64,000 nt of DNA, from assembly GCF_002959895.1 (NCBI RefSeq), contig NZ_PPDD01000001.1:186001-250000 (forward strand), in the 5' to 3' direction. The stretch comes from Veillonella infantium. GTDB taxonomy: Bacteria; Bacillota; Negativicutes; Veillonellales; Veillonellaceae. The notes beneath the pieces were generated by a model. It ran no database searches and was not told the DNA's origin. It saw only the letters and a list, made by a program, of their open reading frames with translations. A program made the position numbers and the translations under genes. The stretch's first letter is position 1, and each line of letters starts with the position of its first letter. Below, in pieces: positions 21,420 to 31,402 of the stretch.

Positions 21420-21690
21420 TGTTCTAAGTCCAATATAGTGTAAGATTATGCACAAAGTCAATGAACATAACAGTTAATCATAAGTATCAAATTTTAGGTT
21501 ATAACTAATGCATATTTAAAATGATAAAAACTCATCACTTTCAAATATACGTATTCATCGCTATCAAATATACGTATTCATTGTCTGCAAATCGAGTTAT
21601 AAATCGAGTACAAATCATCATAAAATCTAAGCCCACGCACAAACGCACCCACAATGCGTGATATAATGAATACAATCACAAGGAGGCATT
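21420..21690. other. Intergenic region between riboswitch and rarD
   Basis: This divergent promoter region contains a short direct repeat (TATCAAATATACGTATTCAT-like, at about 21540 and 21566). No gene seen. Confidence 0.45.
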
Positions 21691-22584
21691 ATGGAGCATA
21701 CAAGTAAAAAAGGTCTAATAACAGCCCTTAGTTGCTATATCATCTGGGGCCTACTCCCTCTCTATTGGGCATTATTAAACCATGTTTCACCATATAATAT
21801 ACTGGCACAGCGCATTATCTGGTCAGGCATTTGCATGGCCATCGTCGTATTTGGCCTACATTTTAAACAGTTCAAAAAGGACTTTCAATTACTAAAAGAA
21901 CAGCGTTCACAACTATTACTACTGTTGATGGCATCAGTCATCATCAGCGTAAATTGGTTTACCTACATTTGGGCCATCGCCAACAACCAAGTTATGGACA
22001 CGAGCCTTGGCTATTATATCAACCCACTCTTTAATGTAGTGTTAGGTGTCATCCTATTTAAAGAGGTTCTATCTATACCGAAAAAACTAAGCGTCCTCAT
22101 CGCTACCATCGGCATCGTCTTGCTCACCTATCAAGTGGGATCCTTGCCGTTAGTGTCGATGATCCTCGCCGTTTCCTTTGGTCTCTATGGGGTCGTCAAA
22201 AAGAAACTACTCATCTCTCCCTTTACGAGCATCGCCTTTGAGGCTTGGCTATTAACACCACTAGCCTTATTCTATACGACTATGGTCGATAATACAGTGT
22301 GGTCCTATTTCGGCACAGATTGGTATACATCCATGCTACTCATAGCCTGCGGTCTAACAACATCGGTTCCATTGGTGCTATTCTCCTATGGAGCCCAACT
22401 ATTGCCGCTCAACCTACTAGGCTTCCTACAATATGTCTCCCCTACCATTGCCTTGTTGCTAGCTATCTTCTACTTTGGTGAAAGCTTTGGCACACCACAG
22501 ATGATTGCCTTTGGTTGTATCTGGATAGCCTTAGTGTTGTTCTCGTTATCAAATCAAATTACAACCATTAGAAAATGTAGTTAA
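21691..22584 (+). CDS. rarD: RarD-type EamA/DMT transporter
   Basis: A 297-residue drug/metabolite-superfamily permease with ten hydrophobic segments. The opening KGLITALSCYIIWGLLPLYW and the segment NWFTYIWAIANNQVMDTSLGYYINPL are characteristic of RarD. The substrate is unknown for this family. The start is the ATG at 21691 with AAGGAGG upstream. Transcribed away from the mut operon and ended by the hairpin at 22660. Confidence 0.9.
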   Translation: MEHTSKKGLITALSCYIIWGLLPLYWALLNHVSPYNILAQRIIWSGICMAIVVFGLHFKQFKKDFQLLKEQRSQLLLLLMASVIISVNWFTYIWAIANNQVMDTSLGYYINPLFNVVLGVILFKEVLSIPKKLSVLIATIGIVLLTYQVGSLPLVSMILAVSFGLYGVVKKKLLISPFTSIAFEAWLLTPLALFYTTMVDNTVWSYFGTDWYTSMLLIACGLTTSVPLVLFSYGAQLLPLNLLGFLQYVSPTIALLLAIFYFGESFGTPQMIAFGCIWIALVLFSLSNQITTIRKCS

Positions 22585-22659
22585 GTACAAGAGAGCGTAT
22601 GCCATCTGCATGCAATCTCATAAACCATTTTAGAAACTATATCTAACCTATAAACACAT

Positions 22660-22704
22660 AAAAGCTGTATCAAATGATATCCTCATTCGATACAGCTTTC
22701 TTTT
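22660..22704. terminator. Terminator between convergent rarD and lipoprotein genes
   Basis: Arms AAAGCTGTATC(A)AA and complement, followed by CTTTTT on the plus strand. Confidence 0.75.
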
Positions 22705-22753
22705 TATATCTTATATATGCCTATTAATTTATCACACTATTCTTCTACCTTGC

Positions 22754-23656
22754 TTATTGATCCAATTCATTCATATTGGTTGTATTCATATTGGAAATGT
22801 AACGGTTATAGGCCTCAACCATATGTTTATAATCGTTATCTTGTTTGGATCCCATATAGGTACGGATCGCACCAATCGTAGAGTTTACAGAAGTCTTAAC
22901 AGTGTCATACTGAGGACTAGCAATACCATTCGCTAAATCACCAATAGCTTGTAGCTCTTGATTGATAGCATTTACATCTGGTTCTTTTTCACTATCTAGC
23001 TTTTCTAGGACTGCAGTAAGTCGCAAAGAAACCTCTTGTGCAGCGGCTGCATTTTTCTTACCTGCATCACGCAATTGTTGTAACCGTTGTTGCAATCGGT
23101 CCGTATTAATCTTATGCATCAAATTATCAAAGTCAGCATAAATAGGAATAAATTGTTCATATAACTGAACATATTTAGGACCTAATTGTTGCTCCTTAGC
23201 ATAGTTATCTGTAGTATACCCTTTAGATTTATAGTATGCATCGAGCTCTTCCGCAACCGGTGTTATTTCGTTCAATTTTGAAAGTAGCTTATCTAAAGGC
23301 TCCTTCATTTCATCATAAGGAACACCTGCTTGCTTAGCCTCTTCTAATTCTTTTTGTAGCTGTTTAAAGTTTGGTGCATTAAATACAGTTAAATGCTGCC
23401 CCGCTTTTAACTCATTAAGAGTTGGCCTATTCGCATAATCAAACATTACAGCCATGCGATTAAATCGGCTTACAGCTTTTACATATTGATTAAACAATTG
23501 TACCTGATCCTGCTCAGACCGCTGCGCAATTTCCTTGCGACTCTGTTCAGTGCCCTGCCATAGCTCCGACATACTACAACCGCTCAACAATAAGGGAGAT
23601 GTCAATGTAACCGCACACAACACAGCCATTGCAATCCGTTTACCCAATGGTTTCAT
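22754..23656 (-). CDS. DUF3829-type lipoprotein (paralogue of 14158-15048)
   Basis: 300 residues. The lipobox LSGC places the lipidated Cys at 27, exactly as in the paralogue. The start is the ATG at 23656 with GAGAG upstream. It is clearly homologous over its whole length to the lipoprotein at 14158 (shared YAKEQQLGPKYVQLY and GKKNAAAAQEVSLRLTA), but diverged enough that the duplication is not recent. It stands alone on the minus strand and converges on rarD. Confidence 0.8.
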   Translation of the reverse strand: MKPLGKRIAMAVLCAVTLTSPLLLSGCSMSELWQGTEQSRKEIAQRSEQDQVQLFNQYVKAVSRFNRMAVMFDYANRPTLNELKAGQHLTVFNAPNFKQLQKELEEAKQAGVPYDEMKEPLDKLLSKLNEITPVAEELDAYYKSKGYTTDNYAKEQQLGPKYVQLYEQFIPIYADFDNLMHKINTDRLQQRLQQLRDAGKKNAAAAQEVSLRLTAVLEKLDSEKEPDVNAINQELQAIGDLANGIASPQYDTVKTSVNSTIGAIRTYMGSKQDNDYKHMVEAYNRYISNMNTTNMNELDQ

Positions 23657-23784
23657 GATGAATTCTCTCCTTTCATCAATATACAACTCTATTTATATAC
23701 CTTAATTATATACCAATATAATTTATATAAATAGAATTAATGCACGCAACGCATACATCTAGTTTGTCAAGTGACTAATAGAAT

Positions 23785-23812
23785 CAGGGGTGACCAATGG
23801 TCACCCCTGTTT
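23785..23812. terminator. Strong hairpin in a divergent intergenic region
   Basis: Arms CAGGGGTGACC / GGTCACCCCTG with a 3-nt loop and a T-rich plus-strand tail. It lies upstream of both flanking genes, so it ends neither annotated gene. It could insulate hicA or act as a leader structure. Confidence 0.5.
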
Positions 23813-23903
23813 TCCTTTATATACGGTTAAACTATAAATAAGAATATATAACTCCTAACAATTGTATTATACGTGTACACGTGTTACCATAAAAGGAGAG
23901 CAT

Positions 23904-24080
23904 ATGAAAGATAAAGATCTACTAAAACTGCTACTCAAAAACGGCTGGAAGGATGTACGGCAACGCGGCAGTCATCATCGTTTGAAAAAAGATAATCGAG
24001 TTGAAGTAATTGCCGTACACGGAAAAGATGTACCTGTCGGTTTATTAAATGCAATTTTAAAACGTACAGGACTAAAATGA
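23904..24080 (+). CDS. hicA: HicA-family mRNA interferase toxin
   Basis: A 58-residue double-stranded-RNA-binding-fold toxin. The family hallmark RQRGSHHRL contains the catalytic His, and the protein ends with the usual GLLNAILKRTGL. The start is the ATG at 23904 with AAAGGAGAG upstream, 14 codons inside the longest frame. The antitoxin gene follows after 9 nt. Intact by inspection. Confidence 0.95.
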   Translation: MKDKDLLKLLLKNGWKDVRQRGSHHRLKKDNRVEVIAVHGKDVPVGLLNAILKRTGLK

Positions 24081-24089
24081 GGAGGACCT

Positions 24090-24467
24090 ATGAAATTTAT
24101 ATACCCTGCTATAATCCATGATGATGCTGATGGTTTCTGGGCTGAGTTTCCAGACTTAGAATATACTAGCAGTACAGGCTCAACGTTAACAGAGCTCGTA
24201 ACTAATGCGCAAGAGGCTATGGAATTGTATATTTTAGGAGCTTTAGAAGATGGGGAAAGTTTACCTACACCTACATCTATTCGCAACTTACCTTGTACGG
24301 ATACAACGTATCCTACATTAGTACAAACAGATATTGATTTAGCTAAAAATAGTAAATCCGTAAAGAAAACCTTAACAATTCCTGCCTGGCTTAACGATAG
24401 AGCACTAGCTAAAGGAATTAATTTTTCTCAACTTTTACAAGAAGCATTAGTAGAAAAAACAATGTAA
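24090..24467 (+). CDS. hicB: HicB-family antitoxin
   Basis: 125 residues with an N-terminal partial RNase H-like fold (YPAIIHDDADGFWAEFPDL) that blocks HicA, then a C-terminal ribbon-helix-helix-like DNA-binding tail (TLTIPAWLNDRALAKGIN...). RBS GAGGAGG lies in the 9-nt gap after hicA. HicB with HicA represses the operon in known systems. Confidence 0.95.
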   Translation: MKFIYPAIIHDDADGFWAEFPDLEYTSSTGSTLTELVTNAQEAMELYILGALEDGESLPTPTSIRNLPCTDTTYPTLVQTDIDLAKNSKSVKKTLTIPAWLNDRALAKGINFSQLLQEALVEKTM

Positions 24468-24483
24468 ATATAAATTTACATCA

Positions 24484-24897
24484 TCAATTACTCAGCAAAA
24501 TTAGGACTACTGTCCACGCAATAACTGCTAAGGTGAGTAATATGATACAAAGCATCCACAGAATTGTTACGAAATAGAGCAATAATTTTAGTACATATAG
24601 CACATCAAACCATATGCTATGGCAATCTTCTAATCGCGCCATAAATTCGGAGAGATGGCGCACTAAAAATGGAACTTTCACATTAGGATTTAGCTTCTTC
24701 CAGTACAGCATAATATACGGTGTTACAAAACATCCTACAAATACTAAGTATGTAAGGAATAGAGGTGTTTCTATATTATGTTGGGACATAAACCCTGACC
24801 AGTCTACGACCATTAAACCACCAAGGTATAGAAAAACAAACCAATATATAAATCCTATCGCCTTTATAATAAGGCGAATCATCTGTTTCACATCCAT
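24484..24897 (-). CDS. Small polytopic membrane protein (family with 50087, 52003, 52848, 53919)
   Basis: 137 residues with four hydrophobic segments and a central loop pattern W/YxKKLNPxxxxP followed by amphipathic helices. The same layout (two helices, LVLWCKRLPPAFNKP-like loop, two helices) recurs in five other genes of this window, most of them in the amplified 50-54 kb region. Its start at 24897 is 2 nt after the TPR lipoprotein stop, so the two genes are an operon. Function unknown. Confidence 0.7.
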   Translation of the reverse strand: MDVKQMIRLIIKAIGFIYWFVFLYLGGLMVVDWSGFMSQHNIETPLFLTYLVFVGCFVTPYIMLYWKKLNPNVKVPFLVRHLSEFMARLEDCHSIWFDVLYVLKLLLYFVTILWMLCIILLTLAVIAWTVVLILLSN

Positions 24898-24899
24898 GC

Positions 24900-25508
24900 C
24901 TATAATCCTACTAATGTTTTAAATCGCGCATTATTGTGAAAGCGTTCAAAATGGTCTTGTTCAGCGGCCACAGCTTTCACAGATGGATCAATGTTAATTG
25001 CTTTTTCAAGCCAATCAAGGGCCTTCGTATCATCCCCTTGGTCTGCATAAATAGTAGCAATGCCATACACAGACCAGGTGTTACTAGGGTCCTTTTCTAA
25101 TACCTTTTCAAACCATTGTTTAGACTCATTTAATTGGCCTTGTAATTTGTACACCATAGCCATGTTGTAGTAGTTCGCTACATTATTAGGATCTAGGTCA
25201 TATGATTTTTTAGTATCTGTTAAGCCCTTAGCTGTATCACCATTTAACGCCGTAGCGAAGCCACGGATGGAGTACGCCTCTGCATTATTAGGATTATCCT
25301 TAATAGAAGCTGATGCTTCCTCGATGGTTTTAGCATAATCGCCAGAGGATAAAGCCTGCTTAGCTACCATTACGTGAGCATCTTGACCTTGATCTATTTT
25401 AGCTTGTTCGTTAGCTGTTGTTGTAGGTTTAGTGTCTTGCTGGATCTTAGTATCTGTGCCACAACCTAATAGGCTAAGCAAACAAATACATAATAGAATA
25501 TATTTCAT
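24900..25508 (-). CDS. TPR-repeat lipoprotein
   Basis: 202 residues. The signal peptide ends in the lipobox LLGC (Cys16), followed by a Thr/Gln-rich linker and about four tetratricopeptide repeats (AEAYSIRGFATALNGD, ANYYNMAMVYKLQGQ, WSVYGIATIYADQGD). It is a membrane-anchored protein-interaction scaffold on the periplasmic side. RBS AGAGG precedes the ATG at 25508. It carries two GTGAAAG motifs near its 3' end. Confidence 0.88.
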   Translation of the reverse strand: MKYILLCICLLSLLGCGTDTKIQQDTKPTTTANEQAKIDQGQDAHVMVAKQALSSGDYAKTIEEASASIKDNPNNAEAYSIRGFATALNGDTAKGLTDTKKSYDLDPNNVANYYNMAMVYKLQGQLNESKQWFEKVLEKDPSNTWSVYGIATIYADQGDDTKALDWLEKAINIDPSVKAVAAEQDHFERFHNNARFKTLVGL

Positions 25509-25640
25509 ACAATACCTCTATATTATCTATATAATACAACCACATTATGTCGTATATATTCATTATTTAATATGATTACAATATGTAGTAGTATCTTATA
25601 ATTTATTAAATACATTACAATTATACCAAAACTATATACA

Positions 25641-25670
25641 AAAAAGGACGAGCCGCAACTCGTCCTTTTT
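25641..25670. terminator. Bidirectional-looking terminator
   Basis: AAAAAGGACGAG / CTCGTCCTTTTT stem, 29 nt beyond the lactate-type dehydrogenase stop. Confidence 0.85.
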
Positions 25671-25698
25671 CGTTATATGGTAGGTAATGTTATAAATC

Positions 25699-28521
25699 TT
25701 ATTTTTTTGCTTTAGAGCAACGATCTAATAGGAATGCAACGCCTACGAATGGGATACCACCGCTTTCACCAAGACCAATTTCACATGTGGAACTGGAGCT
25801 TACGCCTAGTGTTGCACCGTATTCAGCAATTTCACCAGCAAGGTCTTTTGTAGCAGCTTTGTTAAGTTCTGGTGTGAAGAAACCTTTTTGACCAGCAAAG
25901 CCATCGCATGCGAAGGATTTAATGTTGAATACATGGTCTGTACATAGACGAGCCAAGTCTTCGATGTATTGAGATTTACCCAAAGATTTAATCTTACATT
26001 GTTTATGTACGATTACGCGTTCATCGCATTTTTCAATGTCGAGATGAGGCACTACGTATTTGCACAAGAATTCAGAAATATCGTTGATTTCTAAGTCTGG
26101 CATGTGTTTGAACGCATGGTTGAAGCATGCACTATGGTCAATCACGATTGGATATTTACCATTTTGAGATGCTTTCATCAATGCATCGTGCAAGTCCTTA
26201 ACAGCACGTTCGTGAACGTCATCGTAGTTTTCAAAGCTCAAGCCGCAGCAGAGGTTTTCGATATGTTGAGGATAGATAATATCGATATGAGCCTTGTTGC
26301 AGAGGCTTTCTACAACTTGTTGCAAGCTGCGATCATCGTCATACCCTTGGTTAGGTTTGAATGCACGGTTCGCACAAGTACTGAAGTATACAACCTTTTC
26401 AAAGTTAGTTGGTTTAATGCGGTTTTTCAATTTATAGCGATTAGCCTTAGGAGTTGTTTTAGGTACATATGGTGTAACACCTGTTACGCCATGTAAGCCT
26501 TCAGTAATCTTAGAAATCGCTTTTTGAGTAATGATGGAACCTGCAATACCTTCAAGGCTTACGCCAGCACGGCACATTTGAAGTGTTGTGGAGAAGTTAT
26601 CGTAGATTTTCTTAGCCAATTCTGGTGCAGGTGGATCGATGCGGCGCATGGACAATGCGATTTGAGCAGTATCGATGCTGAGTGGGCAAAGACCTTTACA
26701 CATAGAGCAAGCAGCACAAGTATCTACGCCGAAGTATTCGTAACCTTTTCTAAGTTCAGATGCCAATGTGAAGTTGCCTTCGTTTTCAAGGCGTTTAGTT
26801 TCGCGCAACAATGCGATACGTTGACGTGGAGTCAATGTTAAGTTACGGCTTGGACAATGTTTTTCACAGAAACCGCATTCCATACAGATTGTGAAAGCAT
26901 CGTCGATAACGCATTGAGCTTTAAGGTTTTTCTTGTACACATCTGGGTCATCAGTAATCATAACATCAGGGTTCAAGATGCGTTCAGGGTCAAAGATAGC
27001 TTTGATGCGACGGTTGATTTCGTACGCTTTTTTACCCCATTCCATTTCAACGAATGGTGCTACCATGCGGCCTGTACCATGTTCGGCTTTCAAAGAACCA
27101 CCGAAACCAGATACGCGTTCGGACATTTCTTTTACCAAGTCGCCGAAGTTCTTAGTATCTTTAGGGTCGCTAAAATCAGGTGTAATGTTAAAGTGAACAT
27201 TACCAGACAAAGCATGACCGAAGATTACGCCACCATCAACGAAATCGTATTTGTGGAATAATTCGGTAAGCATTTCAATGCCTTTAGTGAAGTCTTCGAT
27301 TTGGAAGCAAACGTCTTCTGTGATAACAGTAGTACCTTTTCTACGTTGACCACCAACGATAGGCAAGATACCTTTACGGATAGCCCACCAAGAATCGTAT
27401 TCCTTAGGATCTTGAGAATAAAGACTTGGGATAGCTGTTGGGATGTCTTTCAATTTATCTTTAATGAAAGCTAAATTTTCATCTACAGTTTCTTTGGAGT
27501 AGCTTTCAGTTTGGAACAAGATAGCGCTTGTACCTTCTGGCACTTCACGAACGAAGTCTGGTACATTTTCAAGAGTTTGAACTGCTTTTAGGGATTGATA
27601 GTCCATCATTTCTGCAGCTACAACCTTATCGCGGCCCATATTAGCCAAGGCCACAACGGCCAAGGATGCATCGTTCAATGTTTTGAAGAACATGAGACCG
27701 CAACCTTTATGAGGTACGTCTTCAACAGTGTTGTACACGATTTCAGATACGAAGCCCAATGTACCTTCAGAACCGATGAACAAGTGATTGATGATATCAA
27801 TGATATCTTCGAAATCAACAAGAGAGTTCAAGCCATAGCCTGTAGTATTTTTGATTTTATATTTGTGATGAATCAAATGAGTCAATTCTTCGTCAGCTAA
27901 AATTTCTTTGCGCAATTGCAAGATTTCTTCTACCATTTGAGGTTTTTCACGAAGGAATTGTTCAATGGATTTTTTATCGGATGTATCAAGAACAGTGCCA
28001 TCTAGCAATACAACGCGGATGGAACGAATAGTTTTATAGGAGTTTTGAGCCGTACCACAGCACATACCAGAGGAGTTATTGTTCAAAATACCGCCTACTA
28101 ATGCTGTTGCAAGCGTAGCTGGATCTGGACCGATTTTGCGGTTGTATGGTTTCAATAAATCATTTGCATCAGAACCGATAACACCACATTCGCATTTTAA
28201 AGCCTTGCCATCGTCGATAACTTCCATTTTTTTGAAGCCATCATTACATACGATGAGCACGTCTTCACTGGAACATTGGCCAGACAAAGAAGAACCAGCT
28301 GCACGGAATGTAAATGGTGTACCACATTGTTGACACAAACGAATAAGGCGTCGTACTTCGCGTTCATCTTCAGCCTTTACAACAACCTTTGGTAAATAGC
28401 TATAGCAGGACGCGTCAACGCCATATGCATAACGACGTAAATGATCGGTATATACACGATCTTTACAAATCTCTTTTGCCTCCTTGGCAAAACGTTCATA
28501 ATCTCTAGTAAGCGTACTCAC
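25699..28521 (-). CDS. FAD-binding and [4Fe-4S] oxidoreductase, D-lactate/2-hydroxyacid dehydrogenase type
   Basis: A 940-residue fusion protein. Residues 35-220 form the PCMH-type FAD domain (GTPFTFRAAGSSLSGQ), residues 260-520 the FAD-oxidase C domain (IFGHALSGNVHFNI). Two ferredoxin clusters follow (CMECGFCEKHCP near 560 and CAACSMCKGLCP near 617), then a CCG-type heterodisulfide-reductase-like domain (CCGLSFEN). This layout is that of membrane-associated D-lactate or D-2-hydroxyglutarate dehydrogenases. In a lactate fermenter it is a good candidate for lactate oxidation to pyruvate. The start codon is GTG, with GGAGG 8 nt upstream. Confidence 0.9.
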   Translation of the reverse strand: MSTLTRDYERFAKEAKEICKDRVYTDHLRRYAYGVDASCYSYLPKVVVKAEDEREVRRLIRLCQQCGTPFTFRAAGSSLSGQCSSEDVLIVCNDGFKKMEVIDDGKALKCECGVIGSDANDLLKPYNRKIGPDPATLATALVGGILNNNSSGMCCGTAQNSYKTIRSIRVVLLDGTVLDTSDKKSIEQFLREKPQMVEEILQLRKEILADEELTHLIHHKYKIKNTTGYGLNSLVDFEDIIDIINHLFIGSEGTLGFVSEIVYNTVEDVPHKGCGLMFFKTLNDASLAVVALANMGRDKVVAAEMMDYQSLKAVQTLENVPDFVREVPEGTSAILFQTESYSKETVDENLAFIKDKLKDIPTAIPSLYSQDPKEYDSWWAIRKGILPIVGGQRRKGTTVITEDVCFQIEDFTKGIEMLTELFHKYDFVDGGVIFGHALSGNVHFNITPDFSDPKDTKNFGDLVKEMSERVSGFGGSLKAEHGTGRMVAPFVEMEWGKKAYEINRRIKAIFDPERILNPDVMITDDPDVYKKNLKAQCVIDDAFTICMECGFCEKHCPSRNLTLTPRQRIALLRETKRLENEGNFTLASELRKGYEYFGVDTCAACSMCKGLCPLSIDTAQIALSMRRIDPPAPELAKKIYDNFSTTLQMCRAGVSLEGIAGSIITQKAISKITEGLHGVTGVTPYVPKTTPKANRYKLKNRIKPTNFEKVVYFSTCANRAFKPNQGYDDDRSLQQVVESLCNKAHIDIIYPQHIENLCCGLSFENYDDVHERAVKDLHDALMKASQNGKYPIVIDHSACFNHAFKHMPDLEINDISEFLCKYVVPHLDIEKCDERVIVHKQCKIKSLGKSQYIEDLARLCTDHVFNIKSFACDGFAGQKGFFTPELNKAATKDLAGEIAEYGATLGVSSSSTCEIGLGESGGIPFVGVAFLLDRCSKAKK

Positions 28522-28969
28522 TTATATTTCCTCCTATCCTCTCTTAAGGAATATATCTTAATAATGTCTTATATTTAGTATACGCCGTTCTCATTCTCAC
28601 TACTATAATTATGCATAAATTATATGTCTCCTAACAATTCTCGATATGCACTGTGTTTTTATTTCTTTAGTTGAAAGTGCATCTCAATAGCATTATCATG
28701 TACTCATCTTTTCATATGTTATATTAAAACTATTTTATTTACTAAGCATATTCATAACGCCATAATAAATGAGTGCTAAACATCCCGTAAAACATGAGTT
28801 ACACTGCATATAATTCTATAGGAAATAGTTTGCAAAAATTATGCATAAATTCGGTATAATTTATTTATTTTAGTTTTCTCGTTCTCATTTATATTTAACT
28901 ATGACTTTTACTCATACCTTTTTTAATTGTCAGTCTAATACGCCCATTCATAGTTGCTTTACATATAAA
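28522..28969. other. AT-rich intergenic region upstream of the lactate-type dehydrogenase
   Basis: About 450 bp with no credible gene. Two copies of the word ATTATGCATAAATT (near 28607 and 28838) may mark regulatory sites for the dehydrogenase. Confidence 0.4.
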
Positions 28970-29013
28970 AAGCCCTCTAGTAATAACTCTGTCGAGCAAC
29001 CACTAGAGGGCTT
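28970..29013 (-). terminator. Terminator of the TauE/SafE gene
   Basis: Arms AAGCCCTCTAGT / ACTAGAGGGCTT directly after the stop at 29017. Confidence 0.8.
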
Positions 29014-29016
29014 ATA

Positions 29017-29811
29017 TTATCCAAGAATACCAGATTTCAAAATAAGGCGTACTGCCAACGCAAAGACGGCAACACTCATAAGGGCTAGGATAGATTTTGC
29101 TTTCAAACGTTTAGCGATGCGCGCCCCTGCTTGGGCACCAAAAACGGCACCAATACTTGTAGGAATAGCAATACTAAATACAATATGATTTTCGATTAAA
29201 TGTGTTACAACACCTATCGTTGTAGATACAGCAAGGATAGATTGGCTCGTAGCTGTAGCCATATGGGTTGGGAAGCCCATGAGATAAATCAAGGCAGGCA
29301 CATGGATGAGACCACCACCGATACCAAAGATACTGGAGATAAATCCTACAAAGAAGCTAATACTAATACCGATAGGCTTGCTATAGGTTAGCTGATCAAG
29401 GGTAAGGCTTTCTTCCTTCCGCTCCCCTTTGCGGAAATTCTTAAACCCAATCAAACCAGAAGCACAGAGCATAAAGCACCCAAAGGCAAACATAAAGCCT
29501 TTACCAGAGAACCAACCAGACATTTGAGCACCTAAGATAGCACCTGGTAAAGTCGCTAAACTAAATACAATAGCCGCGCTAATGAGTACCTTTTTCTGTT
29601 TAATATAGGCAATGGACCCAGAAATGGCATTACACATAACAGAAAATAGCGATGTCCCTACAATCATAGACGGAGACCACTCAGGGAACCAATAAATAAA
29701 GAGAGGCACAAATACAAGCCCTCCACCAGCACCGATGATAGTGCCTAGCATAGCGGCTAAAAAGCCAACTATGGTAAAGAAGATATAAAATACTATAATA
29801 TTATCCAGCAT
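29017..29811 (-). CDS. TauE/SafE-family sulfite/anion exporter
   Basis: 264 residues with about eight membrane helices and the repeated Gly-rich half-signatures GTIIGAGGGLVFVPLF and SSIFGIGGGLIHVPAL, which define the two inverted TauE repeats. The substrate is uncertain (sulfite, sulfoacetate or another small anion). The start is the ATG at 29811 with GGGAGG upstream, 41 bp after the ClC gene stop on the same strand, so the two anion transporters probably form an operon. Confidence 0.9.
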   Translation of the reverse strand: MLDNIIVFYIFFTIVGFLAAMLGTIIGAGGGLVFVPLFIYWFPEWSPSMIVGTSLFSVMCNAISGSIAYIKQKKVLISAAIVFSLATLPGAILGAQMSGWFSGKGFMFAFGCFMLCASGLIGFKNFRKGERKEESLTLDQLTYSKPIGISISFFVGFISSIFGIGGGLIHVPALIYLMGFPTHMATATSQSILAVSTTIGVVTHLIENHIVFSIAIPTSIGAVFGAQAGARIAKRLKAKSILALMSVAVFALAVRLILKSGILG

Positions 29812-29851
29812 GATAAGGCCTCCCTTTACTTAGATTGGAAAAAGCTCTTTG

Positions 29852-31402
29852 CTATATCTGATTCGATTGGAAAAATTCTTTCGCTGCTTTTAATCGTCCT
29901 CGTTCACAAGAGACTTGTAGTTCGTCACCTGGTTCAAGTTTTACATCCCCTAACGGCACAATGTATGTTCCATTGCGACGAATACTTACGATAAGTGTCC
30001 CATCTGGCAAGGCCAAGTCTTGTAATTGTACATCTGTATAATTCGCTACTACAGGTACCTTCGTTTGGAAGAAGGTTTGTACAGATTCTAAATTGTTTTG
30101 ACCACTCATAGCTTGTAATAAGGAATCGTAAATAGGTGGTTCTTTTAATAGTTCTGCCACAAGGTAGGCCACCAGTGTAACAATGCCGATGGCGTAAATA
30201 TTGGAGAAACTATTCGTCATTTCAAGGACGAGCAAAATCGCCAAAATTGGTGTTCGCATAGCCGCCGCTAACATCCCGCCCATGGCGCAAATAACGAATT
30301 GCGGTACAAAATCAGGAGCGATGATACCCACTGATGAAAGTAAACTTTCACAAAAGGCACCTGCTGAGGCACCTATAACGAGCATTGGCAAGAATATGCC
30401 GCCTTGCGCACCACTGCCATAGCAGAAGGTAGTAAGCAAAATCTTGCCTAATACGATGCCCCCTAAGAGCAAGACGCCATGAGATTGAAAGGCTAGCTGC
30501 CCCACCAGATCATTGCCACCACCTAAGAGGAGTTGCGAGTCATAGCCGATGACGGCTACAGTTACAAAGGTAAGAGCTAATTTCAAGAACCGAGAGCATT
30601 TAAGCCATTCAAAGAATTTCTTAAATGCAAAGATCATGCGACAGAAGAACACCCCACAGAGACCCATGATAACGCCAACCATAAGAAGGACTGGGAAGTA
30701 CTCAAGAGGTACACCGGAGGTCACCGAAAATCCAAGGGCCGGTTCGAGGCCGAAGATACTAACCGTAATATAGTTAGAAATTAAGGTAGCCACGAAAGTA
30801 GGCACAACGAGGTACGGATAGAAGCTTTTATGGACCTCTTCAAAGACGAACATAGCCCCCGATACGGGTGCACTAAATGCAGCCGTTAAGCCTGCCCCTG
30901 CCCCAGCAGAGGTCAAGATGCGCTGCTCACGCAGCCCTGAATTCATCCAATAGGACACAATCTTGCCGGCAGAGCCACCAATTTGTACGGCTGGACCTTC
31001 ACGACCTACAGAGAAGCCGGCAAAACCAGTCAACACGCCACCAATCATCTTGGAAGCTAGCGTCCGATACGGCTTCATATCAAAGAGGCCTAGCATTTCC
31101 CCTTCGATTTGAGGAATACCAGAACCACCAGATAATGGAGCCCACGCGAGCAATCGATCTACGATAAAAGCAAAGATGACCATCATCACAAGCCATCCTA
31201 TGGCCCATTCTAGGGTAATGCCATCCATCAAATGCCAGCGAATATGCTCAGATTCAAGGATCAAATAGCGATATGTAGCACCACAAAAGCCTGCAATCAC
31301 GCCCACAAGAGCGCCCTTCGCAATGAGCTCCGTCAACAACATACGATTCATGGACATATCTGCTAAGGTAGAACTTCGCTTATTAAATTTCCATAGCTTC
31401 AT
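29852..31402 (-). CDS. ClC-family chloride channel/antiporter with TrkA-C domain
   Basis: 516 residues. The three ClC selectivity signatures are present: GGSGIPQ, GREGPAVQ (with the gating Glu of H+/Cl- exchangers) and GGIFLP. After the transmembrane part, residues 430-515 form a RCK/TrkA C-terminal regulatory domain (LPDGTLIVSIRRNGTYIVP). The start at 31402 has GGAGG upstream. The retained gating Glu suggests an exchanger. Confidence 0.93.
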   Translation of the reverse strand: MKLWKFNKRSSTLADMSMNRMLLTELIAKGALVGVIAGFCGATYRYLILESEHIRWHLMDGITLEWAIGWLVMMVIFAFIVDRLLAWAPLSGGSGIPQIEGEMLGLFDMKPYRTLASKMIGGVLTGFAGFSVGREGPAVQIGGSAGKIVSYWMNSGLREQRILTSAGAGAGLTAAFSAPVSGAMFVFEEVHKSFYPYLVVPTFVATLISNYITVSIFGLEPALGFSVTSGVPLEYFPVLLMVGVIMGLCGVFFCRMIFAFKKFFEWLKCSRFLKLALTFVTVAVIGYDSQLLLGGGNDLVGQLAFQSHGVLLLGGIVLGKILLTTFCYGSGAQGGIFLPMLVIGASAGAFCESLLSSVGIIAPDFVPQFVICAMGGMLAAAMRTPILAILLVLEMTNSFSNIYAIGIVTLVAYLVAELLKEPPIYDSLLQAMSGQNNLESVQTFFQTKVPVVANYTDVQLQDLALPDGTLIVSIRRNGTYIVPLGDVKLEPGDELQVSCERGRLKAAKEFFQSNQI

